DNA of 64,000 bases from Strongyloides papillosus (GCA_005656395.1 SRSI01000050.1:1488001-1552000); one strand, 5' to 3'; counted from the stretch's first letter, positions 11,340 to 21,898 are shown. Notes: generated by a model not told the origin, from the letters alone. A program made the numbers and translations.

Positions 11340-11960
11340 TATCTATTCTATTATTTTCCGGAAGATCTATTACCCCTTTTTCCATGAATTAGGTATAGGT
11401 AAAAGCATAAAAAATTTTGATTCACAACTTTTGGATCTTTCTTTATTTTTAATCATTCATATGAAAATACCGGTGACTGCGATAATAACTAAACACCCAA
11501 AAATTCCGATTGAAATATATATGACTAATTTTATATTCTTAGTTATATTTTCACTTCGATTATCAGTTGAATTTGTAAAGTCATTTCCTTTGGTGTTATT
11601 AAAAAAATTTTCAGTTGAATTTTGGAGTGTATGGTTATATAAACCTTTATTTCCAAAAACAATGAACTCATACTCTTTAACAAAATCAAGTTCCTCTACA
11701 TCAGGATGATTTTGTGGTACAATCAAACTACATTTATACTTTTTGTTAGATTCCAACAACTTGAGAGCTATAGCACAGTAACCTTTTTTATTATCTCCAT
11801 CATATATCTGAAGTGAAGTCTTAAATCTTTTTGCATAAAAATCTTGAAATAGAGGAATTTATTCAACAGAACCTTCATTAAAAGAAAACATATTTCAATG
11901 AAACAATATGTCAATAACATTATATAAAAATGTTCTACTTAAACTTCTGTACCAATAGAA
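11340..11960 (-). pseudogene. Relic of type B membrane-protein gene with internal deletion
   Basis: The piece at 11457-11759 encodes about 100 residues nearly identical to the C-terminal region of the type B protein. It includes LESNKKYKCSLIV, the glycosylated Asn-rich stalk and the membrane span IYISIGIFGCLVIIAVTG. The tail reading frame beyond it is broken. Upstream the match continues to about 11857 and then jumps to the start region of the gene (CCTTCATTAAAAG), so roughly 1.2 kb of ectodomain sequence is missing. The junction is the same as in the relic at 5251-5500. It is not expected to make a functional protein. Confidence 0.75.
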
Positions 11961-12072
11961 TATGCGAATTAGTACACATTATATTCAATAGAAAAAATAT
12001 TGTTAAAAATTAAAAAAAAACATTTTATGAAATTACAATGTATTCAATTTTACAGTGACAATTTACATTTTG

Positions 12073-12146
12073 AGTACCATAAATACTATGTCGGAATTGA
12101 AATGATCAAGTATAATTAATAAAATTGGTAGTAATTTAACCAACAT
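12073..12146 (-). pseudogene. 5' stub of a deleted type A gene
   Basis: About 70 bases match the first codons of the type A gene (7890-7968), ending at the CAT for its start codon at 12144-12146. Immediately before, 11985-12072 matches the 3' flank of the type A gene (about 5520-5616). The body of the gene, about 2.3 kb, has therefore been deleted. The junction near 12073 has only a couple of bases of possible microhomology. The promoter beyond it is retained and still serves helicase copy 3. Confidence 0.65.
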
Positions 12147-12867
12147 TGTAAAACAAGTTAAATTACTCTTAAATTTCCCATTTTAAAATAATAAATTTTT
12201 TTATTAAACTCTGCACATATTTTTTCAAATTTAATGCTTTATCAGTGAAAAACTGAATAGAACATTCTTTTGTATATATGATAATAATGAAGCTAACAGA
12301 ATAACCTATCATCTTGATTGAAAGATTCTTCTTTTCCCTAAAAATATAATTGCAATAATAGATCAAGTTGTTGGTGCTCATTACCATCACTAATCACTGT
12401 TTTATTAAAATAAAAATGTGTTATTTTTTTGATAACTAGGTAACAGATAGGCGGTCAAATTCTCACGTTAAAAAAATCCATAGTAATATGAAATTTTTAG
12501 AATATCTTTTGATTTTTGAAAATCCTCATTAAAAGCTTTACTTTTCATAGTTGTTTTGACTGTTACACAAATTTGTTAAGTAATTCTTTTGGAACTTACC
12601 CTCTCATTTTGTTGGCGGTTAAAAACAATAGAGAGATAAGTTTACTTTTTTTTTCTTTTAAAAGAAAAGGATTGTCAAAACAATTCTCTTAAAGCATAAT
12701 TATTGTTTCCAAAAACGTGTTCTGTTCATAGTAGAATAAAGATAGACATTACCAATGTCCATTAATTTCTAGAATATAAAATTGCGTCATAGAAATACTG
12801 GTTAAAATATAACTTTTCTTTATTTTCAGAGGTTATAATATAAATTATTTTAAACTATATTATTCTA
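12147..12867. promoter_or_regulatory. Promoter block, unit 3
   Basis: This is the third copy of the divergent promoter block; the first ~250 bases match 7969-8220 closely. Beyond about 12570 it diverges, with an extra T-rich/A-rich stretch near 12640-12700. The minus-strand partner gene is gone, so only helicase copy 3 is served. Confidence 0.5.
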
Positions 12868-14831
12868 ATGTCGGATCCTGATATGTCTTGTCAAAGAAAG
12901 AGAACGTCTGATGACGAGGAGAGGTGCAGTGATGAAGTTGGCGCTAATGAACCTCTAACTACTCTATCTTCACCCCGTAGAAAAAAGGTCAAAAAGAACG
13001 AGGATGATATTGAAATTCTAGAACCCAGCACGTTTGAAGAACCAGGAATGATGGATTCAGAACGACAAGCGTTGAGCGATTCACTTTTCAATGCAAATCC
13101 AGATGTTGACAGAGGAAATCCTTTTGCACAGCTGTTGTCAAATTCTCCTCTTTCGTCTAATGATGCAAAATCAGAGGTAAATTTTAAAATTTTCTTGTTT
13201 TTTTTTGTATTTTTCATTTATAGAAAACGGCTGTTGGAAGAAGTTTAAATACTGGAAGTGGAGACCCATCTAATTTTAGCTATGATCTCGGTAATGATAT
13301 CCATAATTTAACCATGGATGATGTATTCCAAAGGATTGGCCTTTCAGAAAAAGCTCGGGATCTCTATAAAAAAAAGAGGAATATTAGTGAATTATATGAC
13401 TGGCAAAAGAAGTTTATCACCGACTCAAAGTTACTAGAGGGTGGAAATTATGTTCTTTCTCTACAATCTGGTGCAGGGAAATCACTAGTCGCTGAATTAT
13501 TGATGATTAGAGAAGCACTTGTGAAAAATAGAAGCTCTATCTATGTCCTGCCGTATGTAGCTGCTGCTCAAGAGAAAATACAAGCATTGTCTGTATTTAA
13601 AGAACTAGGAATATTTGTAGAAAAATATGTAGGCTCTGGATTAGAGATTCCTCCTGTAAAAAGAAGTAATGAACAGAATATATATGTAGCCACTATCGAG
13701 GGAGCGACTACATTAGTCGATAGTTTAATAAGAGAAAATAGATTGAAAGAAGAAATTGGTTTATTTGTAGTCGATGGGTTACATATGATTGGAGAAAAAA
13801 GACGTGGTGCTGCTCTTGAGAAATTAATATTTAAATGTCTTATGTTTGGTTCTGGTCAGATTGTAGGTATGTCCACTGCACTAGGAACTGATGATGAAAC
13901 TGAAATGTGTAAATTTATGGAGGCAAAACTTTTCTCTTCTGATTTCCAGCCTGGAGAAGTTACTGAAAGAGTTATGATGTTAGGTTATTTATTTAATGTC
14001 AATAATGAAGGGGATCTAGTACTACATAGAAAAATGAAAGTTGATGACATGGATAGCTATTTGAATTTAAATGTTGTTGTTTCATTGATCAAGGATGTTA
14101 TCCCACAAAAACCAGTATTAATTTTTTGTCCGTCTAAATTTGATTGTGAATATGCTTGTGAAAGGGCTGCAACACTCCTACCTGAATCGTATAAAATACT
14201 AAATGAGGAACGCGAAGAACTTATTGACATAATAAAAGATGCAAATGGTGGTCATATAGATAAGCCTATGGAAGTTGGCATACGCGCAGGAATCGCTTAT
14301 CATCACGCTGGATTGACTGATAACGAAAAGCATTGGATTGAGACTGCTTTTAAAAATGACGTTTTGTGTGTATTATGTGCTACATCGACACTTGCTGCTG
14401 GAGTAAACTTGCCTGTGAAATGTGTTATTATCAATCAACCGATGATTGGAAAGAACCTTTTGGAAAAGTCTAAATACTTACAAATGATTGGTCGCGCTGG
14501 TAGAGGAAGATATAAGGATGAGGGTGAAAGTATAACCATAGTTGGAGAGGAATATGAAGAGGAGTTCCGAGATATGCTTAAATCACCGCTTAGATCTTGT
14601 CAAAGTCAAATGTTAGATGAATTCTTTTTGATGGGATTTATTATATATCTAATTAATTTGATGTTGGTAGTGAAAGTTGAAGAGCTTCAAACTTTTCTCT
14701 CTAAAACATTAGCTGGGATACAAAACAATGATAAATGTTTATCATTAATGGAAAAAGCTTTAGAAAGTTTGAAGGAACATAAAATTGTAAAAATTGAACA
14801 TGGAGTAATATCGAAATTTTATTATGGCTAA
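12868..14831 (+). CDS. HELQ-like truncated helicase, copy 3 (motif II DGLH)
   Basis: Exons 12868-13176 and 13224-14831 (47-base intron, phase 0) encode 638 residues. This is the only copy that looks fully intact along its length. The N-terminal region is about 50 residues longer than in the others, acidic and serine-rich, with KKVKK. The helicase core starts near residue 134. It has YDWQ, Walker A SGAGKS, ATIEG, motif II DGLH (glycine codon 13776-13778), motif III STA, FCPS, TSTLAAGVNLP and QMIGRAGR. The protein ends after the winged-helix region, so the ratchet and helix-hairpin-helix domains of HELQ are absent. Loss of the DExH glutamate argues against normal ATP hydrolysis. A nuclear DNA- or protein-binding role is possible. 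Family assignment is firm; function is inference. Confidence 0.85.
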
Positions 14832-15578
14832 TGTAACTGTCTGTAAGTTACAAATAGATGGGAAAAAGGATGAATGTTTAAATTCTGTAAATACTGTAAA
14901 TAATCTTATTTAATAGTAAATTAAATTTTATAATGTTTAATTTAATTCATTATTTTATTAATTATGTTTAATAAATATCTACTAATTTATGAATAGAAAA
15001 ATATTTATACTACATAATAAACTTAGGTATTTGAGATAACTTTTGTTAATTTTAATAGTTTTCCGTAAGTGTAATTGCAGTCCTTTTCGGTAAGATAATT
15101 TTTAAATATTGTTATTTAAATCAGTGTTTTTAAATGTCAAACAAAAATTTATTGAAGAACACTGGTATTATATGAGAAACCATAATATCAGAAAATTATT
15201 TTTATTACAGAATATCTTTGATAGGATGCCTTTAAAAAAGCCTTTATTTATACCGAATTGATATCTACTATGTATCTAAAAGTTTAATATCTGTTGAAAA
15301 CTTTTAATAAACGATATGAAAATTAACAAAGTGAAGTATTTTGCTATATAATAGTTGTCTGAATGAAATTCTTAAAGGATTCTTTTTTTTATAGTGTTAT
15401 GACAAAATAATGAAAAATTTGAAGTATTTGATACAGATATTTATAGAAATAGAAAGTATTTATAAAAATGTTTAATCAAATGAAGATAAAATTATTAGAT
15501 TAATATATATATTATAATTAATTATGGCGTTTTTTCTACAAGATAAATAAAGAAGTAAATATATCTTTATTTATTCTA
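14832..15578. other. Helicase 3 3' flank; no gene seen
   Basis: This is duplicated unit DNA similar to 10410-10700 and 11100-11340. No open reading frame or RNA gene is evident. It contains likely polyadenylation signals of the convergent helicase 3 and type B genes. Confidence 0.45.
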
Positions 15579-17330
15579 TTATTTTTTGGAAGATCTATTA
15601 GCTCTTTTTTTCCATGAATTAGGTAAAAGTTTACGAATTTTTGATTTACATTTTTCGGACCTTTCTTTATTTTTAATGATCCATATGGAAATACCGGTGA
15701 CTGCGATTATAATCAAACACCCAAAAATTCCGATTGAAATATATATGACTAATTTTATATTCTTAGTTGTATTTTCACTTCGATTATTAGTTGAATTCAT
15801 CAAGTTATTTCCATTGGTGTCATTAGTAAAATTCTCAGTTGAATTTTGAAGTGTATGGTTATATAAATCCTTATTTCCAATAACAATGAACTCATACTCT
15901 TTAATAAAATCAAGTTCTTCCACATCAGGATGATTTGGTGGTACAATCAGACTACATTTATACTTTTTGTTAGATTCCAACAACTTGAGAGCTTCAACAT
16001 CGTAGTATTTTTTATCATCCTCATCATATATCTGAAGTGAAGTCTTAAATCTTTTTACATACAAATCTTGAAATTGAGGAAATACTTGTTTATCATGTTC
16101 TAGAATACAATCAGCTGGAATATCGTTTTTAATTGTTTTATAATCAATTGTAAAACTATCAATTTCACCATAAATCTCATCGTCGATAGTTGTGAGCAAT
16201 TGTAAAGTATCATTTACTCTTAGACGAAGGTTTGCATTAAAATTTGGTACATTACAATATGTTTGGATTTCAAATTTATCATTAAAGCCATCATTTTCTT
16301 CATACCATCCTTTCATTTCCTCCAAAACCATTATTGCTATTATTTCTCCGGAATAAAATTTAGAATGTTTAGTCAGTTGATGGACAGTTGTTCTGTTAGA
16401 TTGGAAATTATATTGAGGAATGCTGATAATGAATGCAACGACGTTTTTATTGAATATATCCCACTCCTCGCAGATTAGTGTATTGTTTTCGAAAACTAAT
16501 GAATATTCATCTACAAAAAGAGTTGGTTCGGATGCATAATATTGGTAATAATTATATCCAATATCAAGGGAAGGACCAAAGTTTTGTTCAAGATGACCAC
16601 AAAGGCAGAAATTATCTTCGCCTCTATTCCAAGGATTCATTAATTTTATATGTCTGTCAAATGAATCAGTTATTCCATCGGGAAAATGTATCATAAAATG
16701 ATTGTTAGGATTGTATTTGAGTAACCCATATTCTGAAACCCAGTTTTTGCTTGGACAGATAACTGCGTAAAGATTATGTATATAAGTAGGTACTGTAATA
16801 GTTCCAAGTTGAAATCTATTCTTATTATTTGCAATTTCTAGACTAATGTAAATGAAATCATTTGGCAGGACATCACCATGATTATGCATAGAAGTTTCAA
16901 CACTATTAATAGATGCAAATCCAATTCTGCATTCTTTTAGATTACAATGGAAGTCATCTGGTATATTGAACAACTTAAAGTTTCTATTCGTTTCATTTTT
17001 AGGTATCCATATATTTTCTAATTCTTGATCATTGTACTTAATGTTGAAAATCATCTTATGATAAACCCGTAGTTGAGGTAAATTTTTTATATCTAAAGAA
17101 ATTTTAAATACCAACAATTGTTTTTCTTTAGTTTCATTTTCTGAGACATAAATAGAAACTGGTGCTGAACGGTTTTCTCTACTAGCTTGATATTCAGGAC
17201 TTAATGTTCCCGTTTCTATAATTTCATACTGATAAGTAAGAGCATAATTTTCATCAGATGCATTTGTATAAATGAGTAAATTACAAAAGAATAGTAATAA
17301 TGAAGGCAGAATATTCAACAAAGCCTTCAT
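15579..17330 (-). CDS. Type B single-pass membrane protein, family unknown
   Basis: A single exon encodes 583 residues. Residues 1-24 are a signal peptide. The ectodomain has scattered cysteines. Just before the membrane, about residues 490-525 hold seven N-glycosylation sequons (NHT, NST, NFT, NDT, NST, NRS, NTT), a glycosylated stalk. The span is ~527-552 (IYISIGIFGCLIIIAVTG), followed by a 31-residue, very basic tail. The central ectodomain shares a spaced pattern with the type A protein, so both are one family. I do not recognise it outside this window. It sits at the right end of the array, convergent with helicase copy 3, and has no helicase divergent from it. It is the only intact member of type B here. 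Confidence 0.85.
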   Translation of the reverse strand: MKALLNILPSLLLFFCNLLIYTNASDENYALTYQYEIIETGTLSPEYQASRENRSAPVSIYVSENETKEKQLLVFKISLDIKNLPQLRVYHKMIFNIKYNDQELENIWIPKNETNRNFKLFNIPDDFHCNLKECRIGFASINSVETSMHNHGDVLPNDFIYISLEIANNKNRFQLGTITVPTYIHNLYAVICPSKNWVSEYGLLKYNPNNHFMIHFPDGITDSFDRHIKLMNPWNRGEDNFCLCGHLEQNFGPSLDIGYNYYQYYASEPTLFVDEYSLVFENNTLICEEWDIFNKNVVAFIISIPQYNFQSNRTTVHQLTKHSKFYSGEIIAIMVLEEMKGWYEENDGFNDKFEIQTYCNVPNFNANLRLRVNDTLQLLTTIDDEIYGEIDSFTIDYKTIKNDIPADCILEHDKQVFPQFQDLYVKRFKTSLQIYDEDDKKYYDVEALKLLESNKKYKCSLIVPPNHPDVEELDFIKEYEFIVIGNKDLYNHTLQNSTENFTNDTNGNNLMNSTNNRSENTTKNIKLVIYISIGIFGCLIIIAVTGISIWIIKNKERSEKCKSKIRKLLPNSWKKRANRSSKK

Positions 17331-18582
17331 TAAAAGAAAAAATATAACAATGAAGCATTAAATCAATGACATTTTATAGAAAATATTTTATTCAAATTTC
17401 TTCATTAATGAAATTTTTTAAATTCTAAATTAAATAAATCTCCTTTTTTGCGTATTTCTGAATATTTATAATTAATTAATAATTTTCTAAGTAAATTTGC
17501 CATATTTTTGGGAAAAATTTGAAACATTCATGCAAAAATCTACCAGAATTAAATGATGAAAGAATCCTAATTGTTCTGATAGACAATTTTTGAATTCCAA
17601 TGTTTCTGTAACAAAAAAATTATCGTTACTCGTGAAAATAGTCAAATAAAAAAATCATTACTCATGAAACTTCTTGTGAATATCTGGAAACCAGCTAAGA
17701 AATTCAAATAACTTCAAAAAGAATTTCCATACTATTTTGATAGCATTAGCCTTAAAAATTTAGCACAACTGTGTGGATCCCACATTCATCCATTTGGAAC
17801 GTCTGCTAAAGCATTAGAAGCTGGTGTATAGACACGGTCTGTGTAGGTACGATTTTATTGTTCCAGCTCAAATAGCCCCGACAATGCGGTGATCTATGAG
17901 GCAATTAAATGAATAGGTAACATGGGAAATTCGAATTTCCTGGTGAGTGAATGCTTTTGATTAATTTTCTAAATAAATTTTAAAATTTAACTGTTAAAAT
18001 TGACAAAAAACATTCGTGCTGTTTTAAGTTTAAATCTTTCATGTTATTATTCTACCTTATCTCATAGACCGCAAAACTATCGAAGCAAGTCGCACCGGAA
18101 AAATAAAATTCTATTTATATTAATCTTTTTTAATATTTATAATAATTTATTAGCTAAATCAGATAAAAATTAATTTAAATTTTTAATTAAGAAATTATTT
18201 AATGTAATTAGGATTTTATTTACCGGTACACATGCTCTAATTAAGAATTTACTTTATCATAAAGATATTCATTGTATACTTTATACATTTTTCAGTGATA
18301 TATAATTTCATAGTGAAAACATATTTCTACAATTCATTTAACATTCTTTTATGAATAAAATAACGTAAAAATATTAAGTTTCTGCATTAAAAATAAAATC
18401 TAACTAACAAATGTTTTTTATTACACATTAACTTTCAACATATTACTTCTTTTAAAAGTTTCAAAAACACATAATAGAATGTGAATTGAAGCATAGGTGT
18501 AAACAGTTTTTTGTTCCTGGATATTAAACTAAACTTTATTGGTTTCATTTAAACAACTTGTCTCAATATTTTTTTTAGGATA
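17331..18582. other. Intergenic; contains one small degraded coding-like segment
   Basis: The first ~100 bases match the flank of the two type B relics. The stretch from 17640 to 17940 is richer in G+C than its surroundings. The rest is AT-rich with no gene visible. A T-rich AG at 18578-18579 just before the next start may be a trans-splice acceptor. Confidence 0.4.
17664..17831 (+). pseudogene. Possible degraded coding fragment
   Basis: A 56-codon frame starts with ATG, meets one internal TAA after 15 codons and then reads on with protein-like composition (LAQLCGSHIHPFGTSAKALE) to TAG. Composition differs from neighbouring AT-rich DNA. I do not recognise the family. It could be a relic of an exon or chance. 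Confidence 0.2.
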
Positions 18583-19333
18583 ATGGTTAGTGACGATTTA
18601 GAAACTTTTTTATTTTCTTCTTATATTATTGATGAGATAGTTAAAAGAAGTATTATTAATGTTGAATATATTAATGATGAACCAAAAAATGTAGTTATCA
18701 AGAAACCGACATTTCGAAGAGGGGTCAGGTTTTTAGATGCAGAGTACATTGATATTGAGTGTGCGTGTGATAATTTTGAGAGATCTAAATCATGGAATAC
18801 ATATAGTTTAAGCAATGCGATGAAATTATCACCGAGAAGTTATCATAAATCGTATGATGTAAGTTTTCTCTGCACATGTTGGCCTTTCACTTTTCTTTTA
18901 GGATATAACATACCATGAGACATTAATAAAAGACATTGAAGATTCAGATTATAATTTTACAGTTTATTTAAGAAGTTACATAAATAAATACTTTAATAAG
19001 TATCTATCAATATTAAAGACAGAATATGGCGAAGAAATTGTTGGTGCATTTATAGCGACAATCTTCCTGATACCTAATCATATATATCATATGGTAAAAT
19101 ATTTAGAAGAATTAGAGTGGAAAAACTTAAAGAGATATAGATATGAAATAAGATGGACAAATATGGCAACTGATAAGGAAGAAGAAACACACTTAAATGT
19201 TGAATTGCGGAACCTTAACGGAACTATAGAGTGTTCACTGTATGGTACATTTCATAATGGGAGAATGATACGATTTGATACAGGGTACCAATATGTCAGG
19301 AGGTGGATTTTACATTTTGCAAATGATTTATAA
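18583..19333 (+). CDS. Divergent protein resembling F-actin-capping protein alpha
   Basis: Exons 18583-18858 and 18902-19333 with a 43-base intron (GTAAGT..TTTTAG, phase 0) encode 235 residues. Weak similarity to the alpha subunit of CapZ, which caps actin filament barbed ends, is seen in order. There is a RFLD motif followed by a beta-strand and short helix (~48-68), then LRSYINKYF, resembling the family's LRAYVKDHY. A W-containing strand (EIRW) and a paired strand segment (LNVELRNLNGTIECSLY) near the C-terminus follow. The protein is shorter than the usual ~285 residues and I cannot see the C-terminal tentacle clearly. It may be a fast-evolving paralogue rather than the main capping subunit. 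The gene model is solid; the family call is tentative. Confidence 0.5.
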
Positions 19334-20466
19334 CTTCCCTGTGCTATTAAGATAGTAAAAAATGTCTGTCATCAATGTTACAATTGATTATTTTAAACAT
19401 TTCTTGTAATATTATTACATATTGATAAAATATTTCTACTAGTAATAATTAAATGAATAAATGTTCCTTATAGTTGTTTCTTAAACTCTTAATTTTTCCT
19501 GTATTCTTATCATACATCTATCAAATATCAAAAATAACAATTGTTATTTAAAAAAACTTGTTATCATATTCAGATATATTTTTGCAAAACATACAACATC
19601 ACTTTATTCTTTTTTAAATTTTTGAATGCTAAAAGTTAGACAAAAAAGAATACTCATTGAATACTAAATGTTTTATAAAAAAAGTAGCACATCATGTATT
19701 AATATTTTGAAATAGTTAAAAAAAATAACTCATTTCTCTCTATCTAATAGGTAAAGAAAAATGTACTTTGAACCTTTACTAAAACGTTACTGCCTGTGGG
19801 TGCCGTCACATGATGATAACAACCGACTCTTGAGAAAATTCATTGTTTTGCACTTCATAAATGTGGAGTTATGACATTGTATTCTCGTCGAGAAAAATAC
19901 TGCTAGAACTGAAGTTATCTCAAAACGTCACATTGTTTTGTTATATCATTTTAATGTAACCATTTTTTATCATCATTTTAATGTAACCATATTTTTCACC
20001 ACTTTACCATTATTATTAAATCGTAGTATTTTGATGAAATGTTTCCTTCATATCTCCCTTTATACTCATACAATGTATGAAGAAGCAATGATTCTTTGAC
20101 GTTCAATTTATACATTTTTGTTAGGAAAGTTTAATAACATCAATCTTTGATATATTAACTATTTCCTCTATCTCCATTATGTTTCCGAGTTTTTTTTATT
20201 TCTAACCATTTACCATTATCACATATCCTATCATTTATTCAGTTTGTACTTTAGTAGTGTGTTATACTTTATCTTATTAAATAATATTCATTTTTTACAT
20301 ATGCTCTACTTTCTATGATTGACATAGTAGACAATATTGTACAATTTCTTATGTTATATTAATGCAATTGGAAATTTTATTATAAGCTTTATTCACTTTT
20401 ATCACATTACCGTTCTTTTTTCTCCTATTTAAGTAACTGTTTTGGTATTAATTCTCATTTTTTTAG
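19334..20466. other. Intergenic; no gene seen
   Basis: AT-rich with a near-duplicate run at 19945-19996 (ATCATTTTAATGTAACCAT repeated twice). The last bases, TTTTTTTTAG, run directly into the ATG of the RING gene and look like a trans-splice acceptor at 20465-20466. Confidence 0.4.
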
Positions 20467-21898
20467 ATGGTACTAAATTGTACTATTTGTTGTGATCCTT
20501 ACACGGGTCCCGGGACGGAACATGCGATCTACTCTACAATATGCGGTCATTTGATGTGTAAAGCATGCTTGGAGACATGGAGAACTTCTAAAACTGCTAA
20601 GTCCTTTACGTGCCCGAGGTGCAATAGAAAATTAACTAAAAAAGAGTACCATCCTATATACGATTTACCAGATGAGGTAGGCCTTCTTTCCCAATTTGAC
20701 TAATAATATATTTTATTTTTAGTTCTTCAGCGGTACAGATGAGCCTGAAACATCTGAGAAAATCATAAGCGACACTGATATTATGGGTGATTTTCTCAAG
20801 GACAACTCTTCCTTCCAAGTACGCTTCATAAAGAGATTGGAACAAGAGTGTGGAGGTGCCGTTCGATTATTGGATACCCACAACAAATACCTTTTACTTG
20901 TTGGCTCTCTCTCCCCAACAAGTACGGAAGGACAATTTTTAAAAATAATCGACTGCTGTACCGGGAAAACTCATCACGCTATAAACATTGGAGATACTTT
21001 ATGTACTGCTGTTGCTTTTAATAAATATAGAGAAGAGTTTATCGAGTATATGGTTGGATTCGAGGACGGTTCTCTAATACATACCACACTCTATGGTACC
21101 AGTGAGATGAACACGGCGGTTAACAGGGAATTTAAAGAAAATGGTACAATCCATTCCATTTGCTTTATCGGACCGGAGAAGTACGCCTATTCTGCAGGTC
21201 CAGGAGGGTTGTATATAACCAATTTGTCGGGTGGTCCAAAAAAAGACAATTGGTACAGGGTTGAAACGTTAAATGAAAGGGAGATCGTCACAAATATATC
21301 AAGATTAACGGATAAATCTGTCTTGGGTATCGTTCGAGGCAGAATATACGTTTTCAACGAGTATGATGAATCATATACACTCTGTGCCGACTCTGGAGAT
21401 GTAATAGGATACGCTGTTGATGATGGAGCTCTAATGATCTTGGTCTTCTACGCCAAAAAAAACCACTATGGAGATTCTACTATTAATAATCAGTCTTATG
21501 TATTGAGGAGAATTTTGCAGACTCGTTGTAAAAAAAGTGAGGTCTCTAATAGGCCAATGTTCAGTGCTTTTACCCGTAAGATGGTATCAAATAAAGATGG
21601 AAAATTCCCTGTACCATTGTCATCAAACATTCTTGTAAGAAATCTCGAGGGTGACAACGTCTACGAATGCTCTCTAATACCAAATATGAGGACGCAAACA
21701 TTGGATGTCGTCCACTTTGCAGATACAGCCAAAGTCATTGGGAAGGAGGTCTTTGAAAATATGGACAGGTGCTTAGGAGCTAATTTTGTTTCCAAACCCG
21801 AGTGGTTGGTACAAAATGAGTTAATAAAACTCCAAACGGCTATAATATTTAAAAGTAATTTTGTAATTTTTGATATATATTGTTCAACCAAAGTATAA
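20467..21898 (+). CDS. RFWD3-like RING E3 ubiquitin ligase
   Basis: Exons 20467-20676 and 20723-21898 (46-base intron, phase 0) encode 461 residues. A RING finger fills residues 5-52: C5..C8, C26-G-H28, C31..C34, C49..C52. Its wording (CTIC..PYT..G, CGHLMC, CPRCN) resembles RFWD3, an E3 ligase that ubiquitinates RPA and RAD51 at stalled forks and crosslinks. After a short linker, the remainder looks like the WD40-type propeller part of RFWD3 (FQVRF..., GSLSP..., IHSICFIGPEKYAYSAGPGGLYI). The coiled-coil spacer of the vertebrate protein is almost absent, so this is much shorter than the ~770-residue human protein. The start codon directly follows a T-rich AG. The RING is certain; the RFWD3 assignment is probable. 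Confidence 0.65.

Noticed and set aside
2035..14831. Helicases as part of a transposon (Helitron-like)
   Set aside because: The motifs are those of HELQ, not of Helitron Rep/Pif1 helicases. No Rep domain, terminal repeats or target-site duplications were seen.
856..17330. Array as a toxin-antidote or other selfish element
   Set aside because: Divergent pairs, duplication and rapid decay fit such a model, but nothing in the sequence shows toxicity, rescue or drive. I keep it only as a hypothesis.
17800..17900. Possible tRNA in the G+C-richer patch
   Set aside because: No cloverleaf with proper arms could be folded by eye, and no conserved B-box was seen.
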